Part shown: piece by piece, positions 10,545 to 53,725 of the stretch
Numbering within the stretch: the first letter of the stretch is position 1
How the letters are laid out: each line of letters starts with the position of its first letter
Origin: Flaccisagitta enflata
Lineage: Eukaryota > Chaetognatha > Sagittoidea > Aphragmophora
Assembly: GCA_965153355.1 (NCBI GenBank)
Contig: OZ231126.1
Span: 53,878,001 to 53,942,000, forward strand
DNA: 64,000 bases
Direction: 5' to 3'
Notes under the pieces: model-generated
Seen by the model: the letters and a program-made list of their open reading frames with translations, nothing else
The model's database searches: none
Told to the model about the DNA's origin: nothing
Position numbers and translations under genes: made by a program

Positions 10545-11346
10545 TGTCATTGGCCAAAATAAGCCCTGAAATTGACCCTCTTAGACCTGAAATTGCCTCT
10601 CTCAGGCCTAAACAGGTCGCCCAAGGGCAATATGTGGTCAGCGATACCCGTTGCCCTGCTTTGAGTTATTGTGAATTGGAGTGAGGGGAAGCAGGGCAGC
10701 GGCTGCGAAGGGGACGAAGTCCGGTAGAACACAGGGGGACTTTCGTTCGTCCTGCCTGAAGAAGTGGATGAGATGCCATAGAGGGCTGACTGAAGGCCTT
10801 CGAGAGCCTAAACTGAGGTCTAAGAAGGCTGATATAAGGCCTGAGAATGTCAATTGGAAGCTTGAGAGGGCTGACTTGAGGCTTAAGAGAGCTAAATTAA
10901 GGCTTGAAAGGTCAGAGGACTGAGAGCAATAAATTGAGGCTGAGATAGCTGATTTGAAGCCTGAGAGGCCTAATTTGAGGCCTGAGAGGCCAGGTTTGAG
11001 GCCTGAGAATTTGGATTTGAGGCCTGAGAAGCCTGATTTGAGGCCTGAGAGGCCTGAGAGGTTGGATATGAGGCCTGAGAGGCTAGATTTGAGCCCTGTG
11101 AAGCTGGATTTGAAGCCTGAGAGGCTGAATTTAAGGCCTGAAAAGCCAAATTTGAGGTCTCAGAAGCCAGATTTGAGGCCTGAAGGGCCTGATGAAGGGG
11201 CCGGGGGGGGGGGACGGATAAACGAACGAACGAACGAACAAACGAACAAACGAACGAACGAACGAATGAACGAATGAACGAATGAACGAACAAACGAAAG
11301 TCCCCCTGTGTTCTACAGGACTTCGTCCCCTTCGGGGCCGCTGCCC
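10545..11346. mobile_element. family A element, complete
   Basis: The head 'gtggtcagcgatacccgttg' is at 10634. The left arm starts 'gggcagcggctgcgaagg' at 10694 with 'gtagaacacagggggacttt'. The right arm is the complement and ends 'ggccgctgccc' at 11346. The interior has about 18 'gatttgaggcctgagagg' units and a (cgaa)n tract (11221-11290). Confidence 0.85.
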
Positions 11347-11560
11347 AAAAAGTGAAATAGTACAGATAAACTGACTGGGACAGCAGCTAGCGGCGCAGCT
11401 CACTAGATCATGTATAAAAGTTTCTACTGCAAGAACCCCGAATAACCTCTACAAAGTCAGTTTTTTCTTCCTGGAAACGCGATGGTCATTGGTCAGCTGT
11501 ATGGCCCAACTTCTTTTTACTCATGAGAGCGAGTTACCTTAGATAATCCTGCCTTAAAAT
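11347..11560. other. intronic or flanking sequence, nothing recognised
   Basis: Between the family A tail and the exon-12 duplicated donors. I looked here for the next minus-strand kinesin exon and found none. Confidence 0.5.
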
Positions 11561-11720
11561 CGAGGGCTCTGGTTGAAGTCACTTAAAGATAATTCTGTCT
11601 AAAGCTCTCAAGTCACCTACCAAAGATGATTCTATCTTTGTAGTCGTGGACTCTGGTTGAAGCCACTTACCAAAGATGATTCTATCTTTGTAGTCAAGGA
11701 CTGTGGTTGAAGTCACTTAC
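11561..11720 (-). repeat. 50 bp tandem duplication of the exon 12 3' edge with its splice donor
   Basis: Reading the minus strand, the last 41 bp of exon 12 plus the first 9 bp of its intron (GTAAGTGAC) recur immediately downstream. The true donor is at 11720. Further donor-bearing copies have GT at 11670 (GTAAGTGGC) and 11620 (GTAGGTGAC). A fourth, decayed copy ends near 11571 without GT. The period is exactly 50 bp, so use of a distal donor would shift frame. Confidence 0.92.
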
Positions 11721-43667
<31,947 letters not shown>

Positions 43668-43965
43668 CTAAAAGTAAAAGAAAGGGAAACTTGCCTTCAA
43701 AGATTATGCCTGAGACGGAGCTTTAAAGGATCTGAAAGACTGAATTGAGTGAATTCCATGATGATATACTCTAACATTGTTGCCTGGTGTTACGGCGAAA
43801 TGATTGGCCGCCACAACGCTTGCTGGCAGCGGTTTTTTTTGTTTTTTTTTTTGGGGGGGGGGTTTTAGAATCTAGCCATAAAGGCCAAGTTGTAATGCCA
43901 CACGATAAACGCGGACGGATGGATCGTGGAATGATAAACCAATTGTCTGTTGACCATCAGAGCAC

Positions 43966-44119
43966 TTTTAGTCGTGGACACGCGACTTGGTCTGCAACTT
44001 GGTCTGTTGGTCGATCCGTCGGTCACATGTGTGCAAATATTTTTGAATTGCGAACGGTTTTTGCATTACGGCCCCTGCTCAACCGTCCGCGACTGTCTTG
44101 CCATGTATCCGGCCCTGTT
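43966..44119 (+). mobile_element. family B element, complete copy
   Basis: TTTT then AGTCGTGGACACGCGACT (43970-43987), a short GTCS run, 'ttgcattacggcccctgctc' and the end 'gccatgtatccggccctgtt' (44099-44118). Confidence 0.82.
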
Positions 44120-44388
44120 AGATTATGCACTCAAAGACAACTTACGATTCGCTCATTGTGTCCGTATCTGGATAGCTGCTACGATCAAATGTCAGACGGT
44201 GATTACTGATTGATAGTCCAATTCCATTGCATTTGTTCCACTATCATCTTCATTTACTTTATTCCAATATTTTTTGAAATTATGCCTTTTGCGAAGTGTC
44301 AACGTTTTTTTTTTTTTTTTACATAGTAAAGCGGAAACACCTGTGAATAGAAGGAAGTCGCTTTTTTGAAACTGCAAGGAACACAACA

Positions 44389-44390
<2 letters not shown>

Positions 44391-44467
<77 letters not shown>
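44391..44467. repeat. (CT)n microsatellite
   Basis: About 38 ct dinucleotides. Confidence 0.95.
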
Positions 44468-44473
<6 letters not shown>

Positions 44474-44582
44474 TCTGTAGTGGTTATTCTTATTTTCTTT
44501 GAGTTTCAATCCAGAAAATCGAAAACATTCCCTTTTGTTGTTGTTACAGCGCACTTGATTTGTTTATTCATTCGATTTGGCC

Positions 44583-44750
44583 AGGTAACGGATTTCAGGG
44601 GGCCAACAATTTTCTTCTGTTATAGGCGGACTTCTGTTATTGCAGACAAGGGAAATAAAAGAAATTAACTTGAAGGGACCATGAATTTTCATCGGTTATA
44701 GGCGAAATTCCGTTGGTGGCGGGTCCGTTAGAGCGGAGTTCATGTGTAGC
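44583..44750. mobile_element. pogo/Tigger-like MITE, minus-oriented copy
   Basis: 'gttataggcgga', 'ggaaataaaagaaatt' and 'ttggtggcgggtccgttaga' (44713-44732) then 'gcggagttca' are shared with the better copy at 45479-45655. The ends are eroded. Confidence 0.6.
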
Positions 44751-44987
44751 TCCTTTCAGTCTTCCTAGAACTCCTTTTTTTTTTTTTGTGCAAGGAGGTT
44801 AAAAAACAGCAACGATTTCTATCCTTATCAAACTCAGTCAGTGTCGCGAAATCACGTTTACTGGTCGTCAAGGAGATTACGTCATCAAAAGTCGTCAGCC
44901 AGAGTCGGAAAACCTTGGACCTTTCCTTCACAGACCCAAGCACCGGTACCGGCCCACACCTCAGACTTAACTGCCGGCCTTATCAAA

Positions 44988-45167
44988 AACAAGGCCGGAT
45001 ACACGGCCACCAGTTGCGGACGGGTGGGCAGGGGCGGAAATGCGCGTTTTCCCACTTTTCAACTCGAGCGTGACGGACCAACCGACCGACCGACCGACCG
45101 ACCGACGGACGGACGGACGGACGGACGGACAAAGCCTCTTATGGAGTTGCGTGTCCGCAACTAAAAA
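44988..45167 (-). mobile_element. family B element, GTTGCG hairpin
   Basis: 'aacaaggccggatacacggc' (44988-45007), 'gacgggtgggcaggggcgg', a (gacc)n/(gacg)n run (45074-45129), and hairpin AGTTGCGTGTCCGCAACT (45145-45162) then AAAAA. Confidence 0.86.
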
Positions 45168-45182
45168 TAGAAAAGAAAGAAA

Positions 45183-45252
<70 letters not shown>

Positions 45253-45268
45253 AAAAAGAAAGAAAGGA
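45166..45268. repeat. (GAAA)n microsatellite between two family B copies
   Basis: gaaa/gaaag units; the tract resumes on the far side of the next B copy (45446-45474), as if that copy landed inside it. Confidence 0.92.
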
Positions 45269-45270
45269 AA

Positions 45271-45448
45271 AACTAGGCCGGATACACGGCCACCAGTTGC
45301 GGACGGGTGGGCAGGGGCGGAAATGCAACTGCCCGCATCTAAAGATGTTATAAAACGCTTGTTTTCCCACTTTTTAACTCGTGCTGATGGACCGACGGAC
45401 AGACGGACGGACAAAGCCTCTTATAGAGTTGCGTGTCCGCAACTTAAA
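45271..45448 (-). mobile_element. family B element, GTTGCG hairpin, second copy
   Basis: 'aactaggccggatacacggc' (45271-45290) to hairpin AGTTGCGTGTCCGCAACT (45427-45444). Very similar to the copy ending at 45167; here 'acaagg' reads 'actagg'. Confidence 0.85.
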
Positions 45449-45478
45449 AGAAAGTAGAAAAGAAAGAAAGAAAGAATG

Positions 45479-45655
45479 CAGTTGAACCCCGCTCTAACGG
45501 ACCGGCGACCAACGGGATTCCGCCTATAACAGATGCTCATTCACGGTATTTTCAAGTAAATTTCTTTTATTTCCTTTGTTGGCAATAACAGAAGTTCACT
45601 TAGAACAGAAAAAAATTATTAGTCCCCTGAAATCCATTAGAGCGAGTTCCAACTG
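45479..45655. mobile_element. pogo/Tigger-like MITE, 177 bp
   Basis: The left end CAGTTGAACCCCGCTCTAAC and the complement of the right end, CAGTTGGAACTCGCTCTAAT, form about 24 bp of TIR. CAGT ends and the 'ccgctataacggac' consensus resemble pogo/Tigger elements (family knowledge). The expected TA flank has decayed to TG/CA. Truncated relatives: 61146-61246 and 63347-63420. Confidence 0.75.
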
Positions 45656-45658
45656 CAT

Positions 45659-48520
45659 TTCTATCCTCTCTCTGCGATCGATATCCTAATTCAATTCGAG
45701 GAATTCAAGAGCACTGGCTTGCTCCACCTTTCAAAAAACACGAAGGGGTGAATCGACTCCGATCGCTGCATCCAGACTTTGACGGATATGGCACGTCGGG
45801 CATGAAAAAAACAATTGGACAAAAAATTAGAACAGGACGGCCATATGGCGGGACGGGATTCCTGTACAACAAAAAATTTAGTAGTTGTATAACGCCACTC
45901 ATACACTATAATCATGAACGAGTTAGTGCTGTAAAATTAACAGTTGATGATGGAGAAATTGTTTTGATAAACGCTTATCTCCCTTATTTTAATACAAGAG
46001 ATCTACAGAATCAAATTATATCTTATCAGGAAACTGTGTCGTACATTGATCATATTATACAATCAAATCCCTCTTCTCGCTTCCTTGTTCTTATGGATAT
46101 GAATTGCAATCTTTATCATACAAATCATCCTTACTCCAAATTTATTATAGATTTGATGAATAAGCATTCACTCTTTTCTACATTTGACCTTATGCCTAAT
46201 TTTGACGAGAATGTTTCCTACACCCGATCTGATCCTAAGACAAATTCATTTACCCTAATTGACGGTATTTTAGCGAGTGAATCTCTAAGGGGCCTCATAT
46301 CTAATGTTCGTATATCTGATTATGGTGAAAATGTATCGGATCATTGCCCTGTTGAACTTGATATAGAGTTGACTATTACTGAATCGGTTGTATACAAAAA
46401 AGAAAATATTCCTTTTGTTAACTGGAAAAAATTGGATTCAGACTCAAAAGAATTATTCCGATCAAAGATGACGCAAAAACTTGATGAAATAACTATTCCC
46501 TTTCATTTGTTGGTTCATGGTGATAAGACATGTTCTGACCTTGATCACAGGGTCGCTATTGAATCTTATTATAAATCAATAACTGATGCCGTTATTTATG
46601 CAGACAGCTTTTTACCACGTTCGTCGCCAAACCTATGTAAACCTTTCTGGAGTAATTACTTAAGTGAATTGAAGCAGAAGTCGATCAACTGTGTGAGTGT
46701 CTGGAAACAGAATGGTTCACCTAGGAGTGGCGAATTATTTGATTGCAAAAAAGATTGTGTTTCTAAGTATAAGAAGGCGATAAAAGATGCAAAAAAAAGT
46801 CAAGCGAGTAAGCGCGGTGACGAGTTACATGAACATTTGTCTAGTCGTGATTACGATTCTTTTTGGGCCACATGGCGCAAATGTTACAAACAAACTGATT
46901 CTTTGGTTCCAAGAATTGATGGAGAGACGTCTGAAAAAGGTATTGCGGGGGCTTTTCGGAGTCATTTCTGTGGGGTTTACTCGGGTAACGACTCACCATC
47001 ACACTTGGCATTAAAGAGTGAGTTTGAAAGGAAATTTGATTCATATATTTTTGAACATGGCGATGAGAGTATTAGTCCTCATTACATTTCTTGGTCTGAG
47101 ATGCTAAATGTGGTCTCAAAGATAAAAATTGGAAAGTCCTCCTCCGGAATTATCAGACCGGAGCATGTTTTTTACGGAAGTGAAAAATTGATTTTGCACT
47201 TACATTTGATATTCAACAGCATGATTCAACATGGCGTTGTTGTAACTGACTTTTTAAAAGGTACAATAACACCTATTGTAAAAGATTCCCAAGGTGACCT
47301 CACTAGTAGTTCAAATTTTCGAGGAATTACAATTGGTAGTTTGTTTGCGAAAATGTTTGAATTGGCGATTGATTATAAAATTTCCCATCTTCTTGATAGT
47401 GATTCCCTTCAATTTGGATTCAAAAAAAAGACGAGCACTTCCCACGCCCTCTATGTACTACGTACAACTGTAGATTACTTTACTAATCGAAGTTCGGCTG
47501 TGTTTACTGCATTCCTTGATATTTCTAAAGCCTTTGATAGGATATCACATCACGGTCTTTTCATTAAATTGATGGAAAGAAAGGTTCCTCTTTGTCTACT
47601 TCTCATACTTATTCACTGGCATTTGAATATGACTTGTCGCGTTAAATGGGGAATGGTTTACAGTGAAGAATTTCCGATTCCATTAGGAATGAAACAAGGT
47701 GGCATATTATCGCCAAAGTTTTTCTCATTATACATAGACGATCTCATTAAGATGTTACGAAAAAAAGGCATTGGTTGTCACGTGTTAGAGATGTTTGTAG
47801 CATGTATCCTGTTTGCTGATGACATGGCATTGATGGCACCGTCTCGTTCCGCGTTGCAAAAAATGATAAATATTTGTACTGACTACTGTGATAAGTTTTG
47901 TCTAGACTTTAACGCAAAAAAATCCAAAGTGATGGTTTTTGGTAAACAATCTAACTCGCCTACTCCCGTTTCCATAAAGGGAGAGAATATTGACACGGTC
48001 TCTGAATTAAAATATCTCGGCACAACTTTGGTGTCTGGTGATAGTCTAAACTTCACAGCTAGATACGATGTAGTCAATTTTTTTCGATCCACAAATGCAA
48101 TTACAACGGCTTTAAGTGAAGCTCATGAGCACACCATGTTACATTTGATTTACTCAAATTGTGTACCGATTCTTACCTACGCCTCATCTGTAAAATTATT
48201 GTCATCAGAAGAAATGTTACAATGTAACAAAGCTTTAAATGATGCTCTAAGAAAAGTCTTTGGTTTTCGCGATTGGAGAAGCATACGTATCTTGAGAGAG
48301 ATATTTGGATTCAAATCTGTCACAGAAATATTTCGTAAAAACCAAAGGCGTTTTCATGAGAATTGTGTCTCACATTCGAACCCAATTGTCACTGCCTTAT
48401 CAAAAGTAGAGATGGATGAACAAGAACAGTAGAATAGTTTTATTATGTGCTCTGAGTGTTTGTACTGTCGCATCCCCTTGCTGACGAAATAAAGAAACGT
48501 ATACTGGAAAAAAGAAAGCA
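45659..48520 (+). mobile_element. LINE (non-LTR retrotransposon), 5'-truncated insertion
   Basis: Flanked by near-identical 13 bp sequences 'gttccaactgcat' (45646-45658) and 'ggtccaactgtat' (48522-48534), consistent with a target-site duplication. The 5' edge lies inside the endonuclease domain, the usual result of incomplete reverse transcription. A polyadenylation-type AATAAA (48488-48493) lies about 30 bp before the 3' end. It landed at the edge of the pogo-like MITE. Confidence 0.8.
45661..48432 (+). CDS. LINE ORF2: endonuclease (partial) plus reverse transcriptase
   Basis: Open for 924 codons. The APE-type endonuclease starts at the glutamate motif IQEHWL, continues RPYGGTGFLYNKK, then DMNCN (family usually GDFN), and SDHCPVEL with the catalytic Asp-His. 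The reverse transcriptase has LTSSSNFRGITIGSLFAKMF, FLDISKAFDRISHHGLF, GMKQGGILSPKFFSLYIDDL and the FADD catalytic box, then KYLGTTL and a C-terminal extension ending EMDEQEQ. About 40 N-terminal endonuclease residues and any ORF1 are missing. It enables target-primed copying of LINE RNA in the nucleus. The clade is not resolved. The GTG or ATG codons after the truncation are not true starts. Confidence 0.93.
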   Translation, partial: LSSLCDRYPNSIRGIQEHWLAPPFKKHEGVNRLRSLHPDFDGYGTSGMKKTIGQKIRTGRPYGGTGFLYNKKFSSCITPLIHYNHERVSAVKLTVDDGEIVLINAYLPYFNTRDLQNQIISYQETVSYIDHIIQSNPSSRFLVLMDMNCNLYHTNHPYSKFIIDLMNKHSLFSTFDLMPNFDENVSYTRSDPKTNSFTLIDGILASESLRGLISNVRISDYGENVSDHCPVELDIELTITESVVYKKENIPFVNWKKLDSDSKELFRSKMTQKLDEITIPFHLLVHGDKTCSDLDHRVAIESYYKSITDAVIYADSFLPRSSPNLCKPFWSNYLSELKQKSINCVSVWKQNGSPRSGELFDCKKDCVSKYKKAIKDAKKSQASKRGDELHEHLSSRDYDSFWATWRKCYKQTDSLVPRIDGETSEKGIAGAFRSHFCGVYSGNDSPSHLALKSEFERKFDSYIFEHGDESISPHYISWSEMLNVVSKIKIGKSSSGIIRPEHVFYGSEKLILHLHLIFNSMIQHGVVVTDFLKGTITPIVKDSQGDLTSSSNFRGITIGSLFAKMFELAIDYKISHLLDSDSLQFGFKKKTSTSHALYVLRTTVDYFTNRSSAVFTAFLDISKAFDRISHHGLFIKLMERKVPLCLLLILIHWHLNMTCRVKWGMVYSEEFPIPLGMKQGGILSPKFFSLYIDDLIKMLRKKGIGCHVLEMFVACILFADDMALMAPSRSALQKMINICTDYCDKFCLDFNAKKSKVMVFGKQSNSPTPVSIKGENIDTVSELKYLGTTLVSGDSLNFTARYDVVNFFRSTNAITTALSEAHEHTMLHLIYSNCVPILTYASSVKLLSSEEMLQCNKALNDALRKVFGFRDWRSIRILREIFGFKSVTEIFRKNQRRFHENCVSHSNPIVTALSKVEMDEQEQ

Positions 48521-48568
48521 AGGTCCAACTGTATACTGGAAAAAAGTAAGTAAGAAAGATTTATAAGA

Positions 48569-48720
48569 AACAAGGCCGGATACACGGCAATCCAATCGCG
48601 GACGGTTGGGCAGGAGCAGTAATGCGAAAACCACTCGGAATTCAAAAATGTGACGGACATACCGACATACCGACGTACCAACCGACACGGTAAGGTGTAG
48701 AGTCGCGTGTTCGCGACTTA
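48569..48720 (-). mobile_element. family B element, complete 152 bp copy
   Basis: 'aacaaggccggatacacggc' (48569-48588), 'aatccaatcgcggacggttg', 'gaaaaccactcggaattc', and hairpin AGTCGCGTGTTCGCGACT (48701-48718). Confidence 0.88.
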
Positions 48721-48749
48721 TACGAACAGTATCACACATGGAAAGCCAT

Positions 48750-49017
48750 AACTGATACCCTGGTTGGCGTGATCAACAATCAGAACAAGCAACGTCAGGG
48801 CAGGATAGCGGCCTCAGGGGGGTTAATTTCTGATAAGAGGCATTAGAGCCCTCTTTGAGCTAAGGGCGTTGAGGAACAATATTGTTGGCATCTTTTGAAG
48901 TGCAAAAATGAGGTATTTAAAGGCTGACTTGAGGGGGTCGAAAGGCTTGAATGAGGTCAGAGAGGAGGGCAGACTTAAGGTATCAGGGCAGCGGCTGTCT
49001 TGGGTGGCTGCCCAAAA
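48750..49017. repeat. family A element, degenerate
   Basis: 'aactgataccctggttggcg' (48750) resembles the head; 'agggcaggatagcggcctca' (48795) resembles an arm; 'gggcagcggctgtcttgggt' (48986) and 'ggctgcccaaaaagt' the other end. There are few minisatellite units. A 'gaaagaaa' purine run follows to 49090. Confidence 0.6.
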
Positions 49018-49523
49018 AGTAAGAATGAGAGAAAGTAAGAAAAAAAGAAATAAGAAAAGAAAGAAAGAAAAAAAAAGAAGAAAGAAAGAGAGAATCAATC
49101 CAGTGACAAAACCACTTGGGTGTCCTTATCATACTCTGACGCGAATGAAGCGCATAATCAATATCGATCTATTTATGCCATAAATTATGGGTCCTTAAGA
49201 ATTTTAAAGCATTGTAAAATTTTGACGAGATTTCATTTTCTGCGGTATTACCACTGACACTTTTTTTTTCACTTTGGACGATGTCGACGAGGTAAACCGT
49301 GATTTCTGCTGAACTGAATTAGGAAAAAACTATGTGTAAATAGTCTCTTATAGATCGAGTGCGACGGTTCCTGGAGTGAACTGATAGGTTGAATTTTAGG
49401 CCAAGAGCACCAAAGTACTATGATGGTGCTGGTGTTTTTATCAAAAATGGCCTTTTTTTAGATTTAGATGATTTAAGGTAACATACAACAAGGTTTGCCT
49501 AGGTCAATCCCCGCCCACCATTA

Positions 49524-49662
49524 AACAAGGTCTGATACACGGCAATCCAGTCGCGGAAGGTTGGGCAGGAGCAGTAATGCGAAAACCGCTCGGAATTCAA
49601 AAAAGTTCGTAACCTACCGACCGACACAGCAAGGTGTAGAGTCGCGTGTCCGCGACTAAAAA
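49524..49662 (-). mobile_element. family B element, complete copy
   Basis: 'aacaaggtctgatacacggc' (49524-49543), 'ggcaatccagtcgcggaag', 'gaaaaccgctcggaattc', and hairpin AGTCGCGTGTCCGCGACT (49640-49657) then AAAAA. 49100-49523 before it has no recognised feature. Confidence 0.87.
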
Positions 49663-51420
49663 GAAAATCAAAAAAGGCCAGGGAATCGCATACGACCGTC
49701 TATTCCGCGTTTAAAAGAATAAATTGAACTTAAAATGGTTCCCGATGAAAGGTGTGCGTGCGTACATTAAAAAAGAAAGAAAGAAAGAAAATAAATCAAC
49801 ACCTCGACATGGAAACTCAGAGAAGTCTAGAAACTCGGATTTTAGGCAGAAGATCGATGGATCGATAGAAAGCATGGAAATTAATACACTCTCTCTCTCT
49901 CTCTCGGACTCCGGCCTGGCATAGCACGCGAAGCAGATTTATTCCATTAAGCAAGAACTAGTTTCCTGGTAGTCAGCTTAGTGGTGGTGTAGTGGCAAAG
50001 AGAATGGAATTGAGGAAGAAGAAGAGGAGTAGGAAATTGAGATGGGAAAACAGAGAGTGTTTAGAGGAACAACCCACTTCCGTCCGTTTAGATACAGGAT
50101 CTTGCATTACAGTTTGCAGTGGAAATGGAAGCAAAACGAACCGAAATAAGGCTGAGGAGACTGACCTTACACAAAAATTACTTTCCCCTTTTACTGTCTC
50201 GCCAAAGCTGTTATAAATCAACGGCATTTACAGGCGAGACAGGTGAGGTTGTGATTCTGATTCAAGGTTATCATCATTTTCTTATTTTTTCAATACCGGA
50301 CGGTTCGGAAGGCATTACAGTGGAGCACAACTAGAGCGAACCCGCCCTTCTGTAATGCACAGAACTTGTATCAGAGACAGGGGTGTATATAATTCCATAA
50401 CCTTTGATTATTTCCCCCCCCCCCTGCCTTTGATTTTCTTCCCCACGACGCATCGCGTCGCGTTACCAAATCAATGTTTTCCTTCCCTATAAACCACTAA
50501 AACTGGGTGTTTAAGGTTTAAATAGTGTTAAATTGTGTTTTAATTTCATTTTATGATTTTTTTATTTTTACCCAATTATTTTCTTTTTCTTTTTCTCCTT
50601 TCCTTTTCCTTCCCTTTCTCTAAACCCTTTGATTATTTACGGAACAATTAATACGGATTAATACGGATTAATACGGAACAATATACAGGCCTGATTTCAG
50701 AGATTTTGTAGTTATTACTTTATTGGCCAAATGGCCATATGACAGCGTCACTTTATGGCGTAATTGCGCTCAGTCCCTTGGCATGAGCTCTAGTAGTGAA
50801 GCTCAGCTGTATTTCTATATGTTCTTTTTGTATGAGGTAATTGGTAATAGTATAGACAAACTACAGTGAGTTTTTTTTTCAAATGCAACATTACATGACG
50901 GCATAACTCAGAACTAATAAATATAATCAAATTCAAAAATAAAAAACCTGAAAGAGAATGTTGTTTCATCTATTTGTGCAAAATTTTAGCAATAGGTGTC
51001 AAAGAGTTAAGCTTCAATCTGCATTTGAGCCATTCTTTTTCAGGAAAACTGGAGTATGGGATTGATGGTTTTTATTAGAAAAATGCAGCACCTCCAGATA
51101 GAACATAAATATGAAACAGAAGTTTTCTGGTATTTCTGTAGAATAAAAAAAAAACTCAAATTTCCACCCGAAATTGAAGGTGAAAAAGATGATGTACACT
51201 CATTTCTTTGACTAAGAACCTTATTTAAAAGAACATTGAGGTTCAGATGAGGAAAAAAATATGAACAATCATAAGAACACCGCCAACCTCAAAAAAGAGG
51301 AATATATGAACATTCATACTTGATTTGCTTAAAAAAGAATTGTAGAAGTATCATTGTTCAATTATGATAATTGACTTTTTTTTTTTCTGCAAAGGAAAGA
51401 GTATATGCACATATGTAGCA
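49663..51420. other. intergenic, no gene recognised
   Basis: A short (CT)n at 49890-49905; a poly-C tract at 50416-50428; 'acggattaatacggattaat' repetition (50652-50671); and an element E-like stretch 51210-51310 ('aaaagaacattgaggttcag'). Short open frames are unsupported. Confidence 0.6.
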
Positions 51421-51694
51421 ACAGATCAAATAAAGATCTCTATGCAATGTGAATTTTCAATAATAACACGTTCAAAACAAAAGTTCAACGAGAAGCAAGA
51501 CGAATTCATGGAGGCATGAACAAAATTCAGGAAAAGTAGCGAAACGAGGAAAATATGTCACAGCCATAGAGATAGACGATAAAAACCATGGAAGCCAATT
51601 GTATATAATTATAAGTCCCAGACGAGTTAAGACAACAGCAGACACCCACGCACTCCACCTCCTGCCCGTGTCACAAACCCCCAGCCCCCTTGTA

Positions 51695-53725
51695 CTACAC
51701 ACCCGCCACCCCCGTATTACACACCCGACACCCCCTCTCCCTACACTCAAAAGCCCCATACCCCGACAGAAAGCCCGCCCTAGAACCCCTCTTGAAGGCT
51801 CCCAGCGAGCCCAACCCCCTCTGGTCCTCTGGCAGGGTCGCCCACTCCTTTGGCACCCTGTACCCAACCGACCTGTGGTCCCTAGTGGACAAGTAGAGCC
51901 CCGCCCTGGCTGACCTTGTCCCATACCCATGGACCCCCTCAGTCCTGCCCAGCATAGCTGCCTGGTTCTCTGGAAGCCGGCCATTCCAGAAGCGCCAGGC
52001 ATGGACCCTCAGCTGCTGCCGGTATAGGTCCCCCACCTTGAGCATGCCATGCTGGGCCAGGAGCGGGTCAGCATGGTACCTCCCCCCTTTGCCAGCTATC
52101 AAGCCAGCAAGCCTCTTCTGGTGCCTAAGTAGCGACCCCCCTATGGTCGCATTCCTACCCTCCTTAAAGTCCCCCCAGACCATAAGGCAGTACTGCAGGT
52201 GCGGCAGCACCAAGCCATTGTACAGAGAGAGAAGAGAGCGCCCCCCCAGCACCTGGGCAGCTCTCCCCAAGACCCCCACCAGCTGCCCCACCTTGGCCCT
52301 GACCCTCTCTATATGGCCCGTCCATCTCAGCCCCCCATCCACCCACACACCCAGGAACCTGGCCCCATCCACCTTCCTAATCTGCTCCCCCCCTATCTCA
52401 AGCCCCCCTGTTGGTGCTTCTCGCCCCCCCGGTCGGCCAAAATAGACATACTCTGTCTTCTTCAGATTCAGAGTGAGTCTATTACACCTAAACCACCTGC
52501 TGAGCTCCCCCAGTCCCCTGTTTACCCTCCCAAAGAGCTCAGCGGGGTCCTCCCCCTGTGCAAAAATATTAGTGTCATCCGCAAAGAGGACCAGTTCCAG
52601 GTCCTTGCATGCCTGGGCCATGTCATTCACATAAACCAGAAAGAACAGCGGGCCCAGGACAGATCCCTGCAGGACACCACACTCAACCCTCCCCCTCTCT
52701 GACTCAAAACCCCCATACTGGACATACTGCAACCGCCCCCCCAAATAATCCCGAAGCAACCCAAGCGCCGACCCCCTCACACCATAGTGCTCCAGCTTGG
52801 CAAGCAGGGGCTGGTGGTCCACTGTGTCGAAGGCCTTCTTAAGGTCAATGAAGACCCCAAGGGCGGCCTTCCCCCCTGCCCACGCCCCCCTCACCCGCTC
52901 CACCATGTCAAGCACTGCCATAGCAGTGGAATGACCGGCCCTAAAGCCGTACTGTCCCGGAGCCAGCACCCGGTGGCGGTCAAGAAACTTGACCAGCCTA
53001 GCCTGTATGACCCTCTCAAAGAGCAGAGAGAGGACCGGGAGAACAGACACCGGGCGGTAATTAGAAAACTGGGTCGGGTCCTCACTCTTGAAGACAGGAA
53101 CCACTCTCGCCACCTTGAAGCAAGCGGGGTAATGACCCTCCCGCATGCAGCAGTTGAAAAGGCGCGAAAGGGACCCAGCTATCTCCCCAGCCACAGCCTT
53201 AACCACCCTTGGCGACATCCCATCCCACCCCATCCCCTTCCCAGGGTCAAGGGCCCTACAGAGCTCCGCCACCTCTCCCGGGGTGGTTGGCTCAAGGGTG
53301 AGAGCCTCACCCACCCTGCCCCCCATGTACCCCAAGAACGCCCCATCCCTCTCCCTCCCCACCTTTGCCGCCAACCTTGGCCCCACCTGGCAATAGAAGT
53401 CACAAAAACCCCCCGCTATCTGTCCGCCGTCTGTCAGTCCCCCTCCGTCCTTCTCAAAGTAACCACAAGCCCCCGAGCCCCGCCCCCTCCGCCCCCTTAT
53501 CACCTCACCCAAGACCTCCCAGGTGGCCCTCAAGTCCCCCCTTATCTCTCCCATCCTCTGGTCGAAGTAGGCCCTCTTCAACCTCCGCCTAGTCCTGTTA
53601 ACCTCCCTCGTTACTTTGACCAGTCTCGCCCTCCCCTCCTCTGTCAGGACTCCCCCCACCTTCGCCGCGTACAGCTCACCCTTCTCCCTCACCATCTCCT
53701 TGAAGTCGCCACGGCTTCTCCTCAT
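51695..53725 (-). pseudogene. LINE ORF2 reverse transcriptase domain, broken upstream
   Basis: Open for 676 codons. RT motifs: VVPVFKSEDPTQFSNYRPVS, IDLKKAFDTVDH, GVLQGSVLGPLFFLVYVNDM, the catalytic LFADDTNIF, NLKKTEYVYFGRP and RFLGVWVD. The C-terminal end carries a Cys-rich CRERGCRVCN. The frame linking it to the endonuclease runs from 53808 but hits a stop (TAG at 53747-53745) and needs a frame change near 53720, so this copy is defective apart from the insertion. It would copy LINE RNA at nicked DNA. Confidence 0.9.

Noticed and set aside
50377-50700. Possible satellite or regulatory region with poly-C and ACGGATTAAT repeats
   Set aside because: Only two to three short copies; nothing distinguishes it from background simple sequence.
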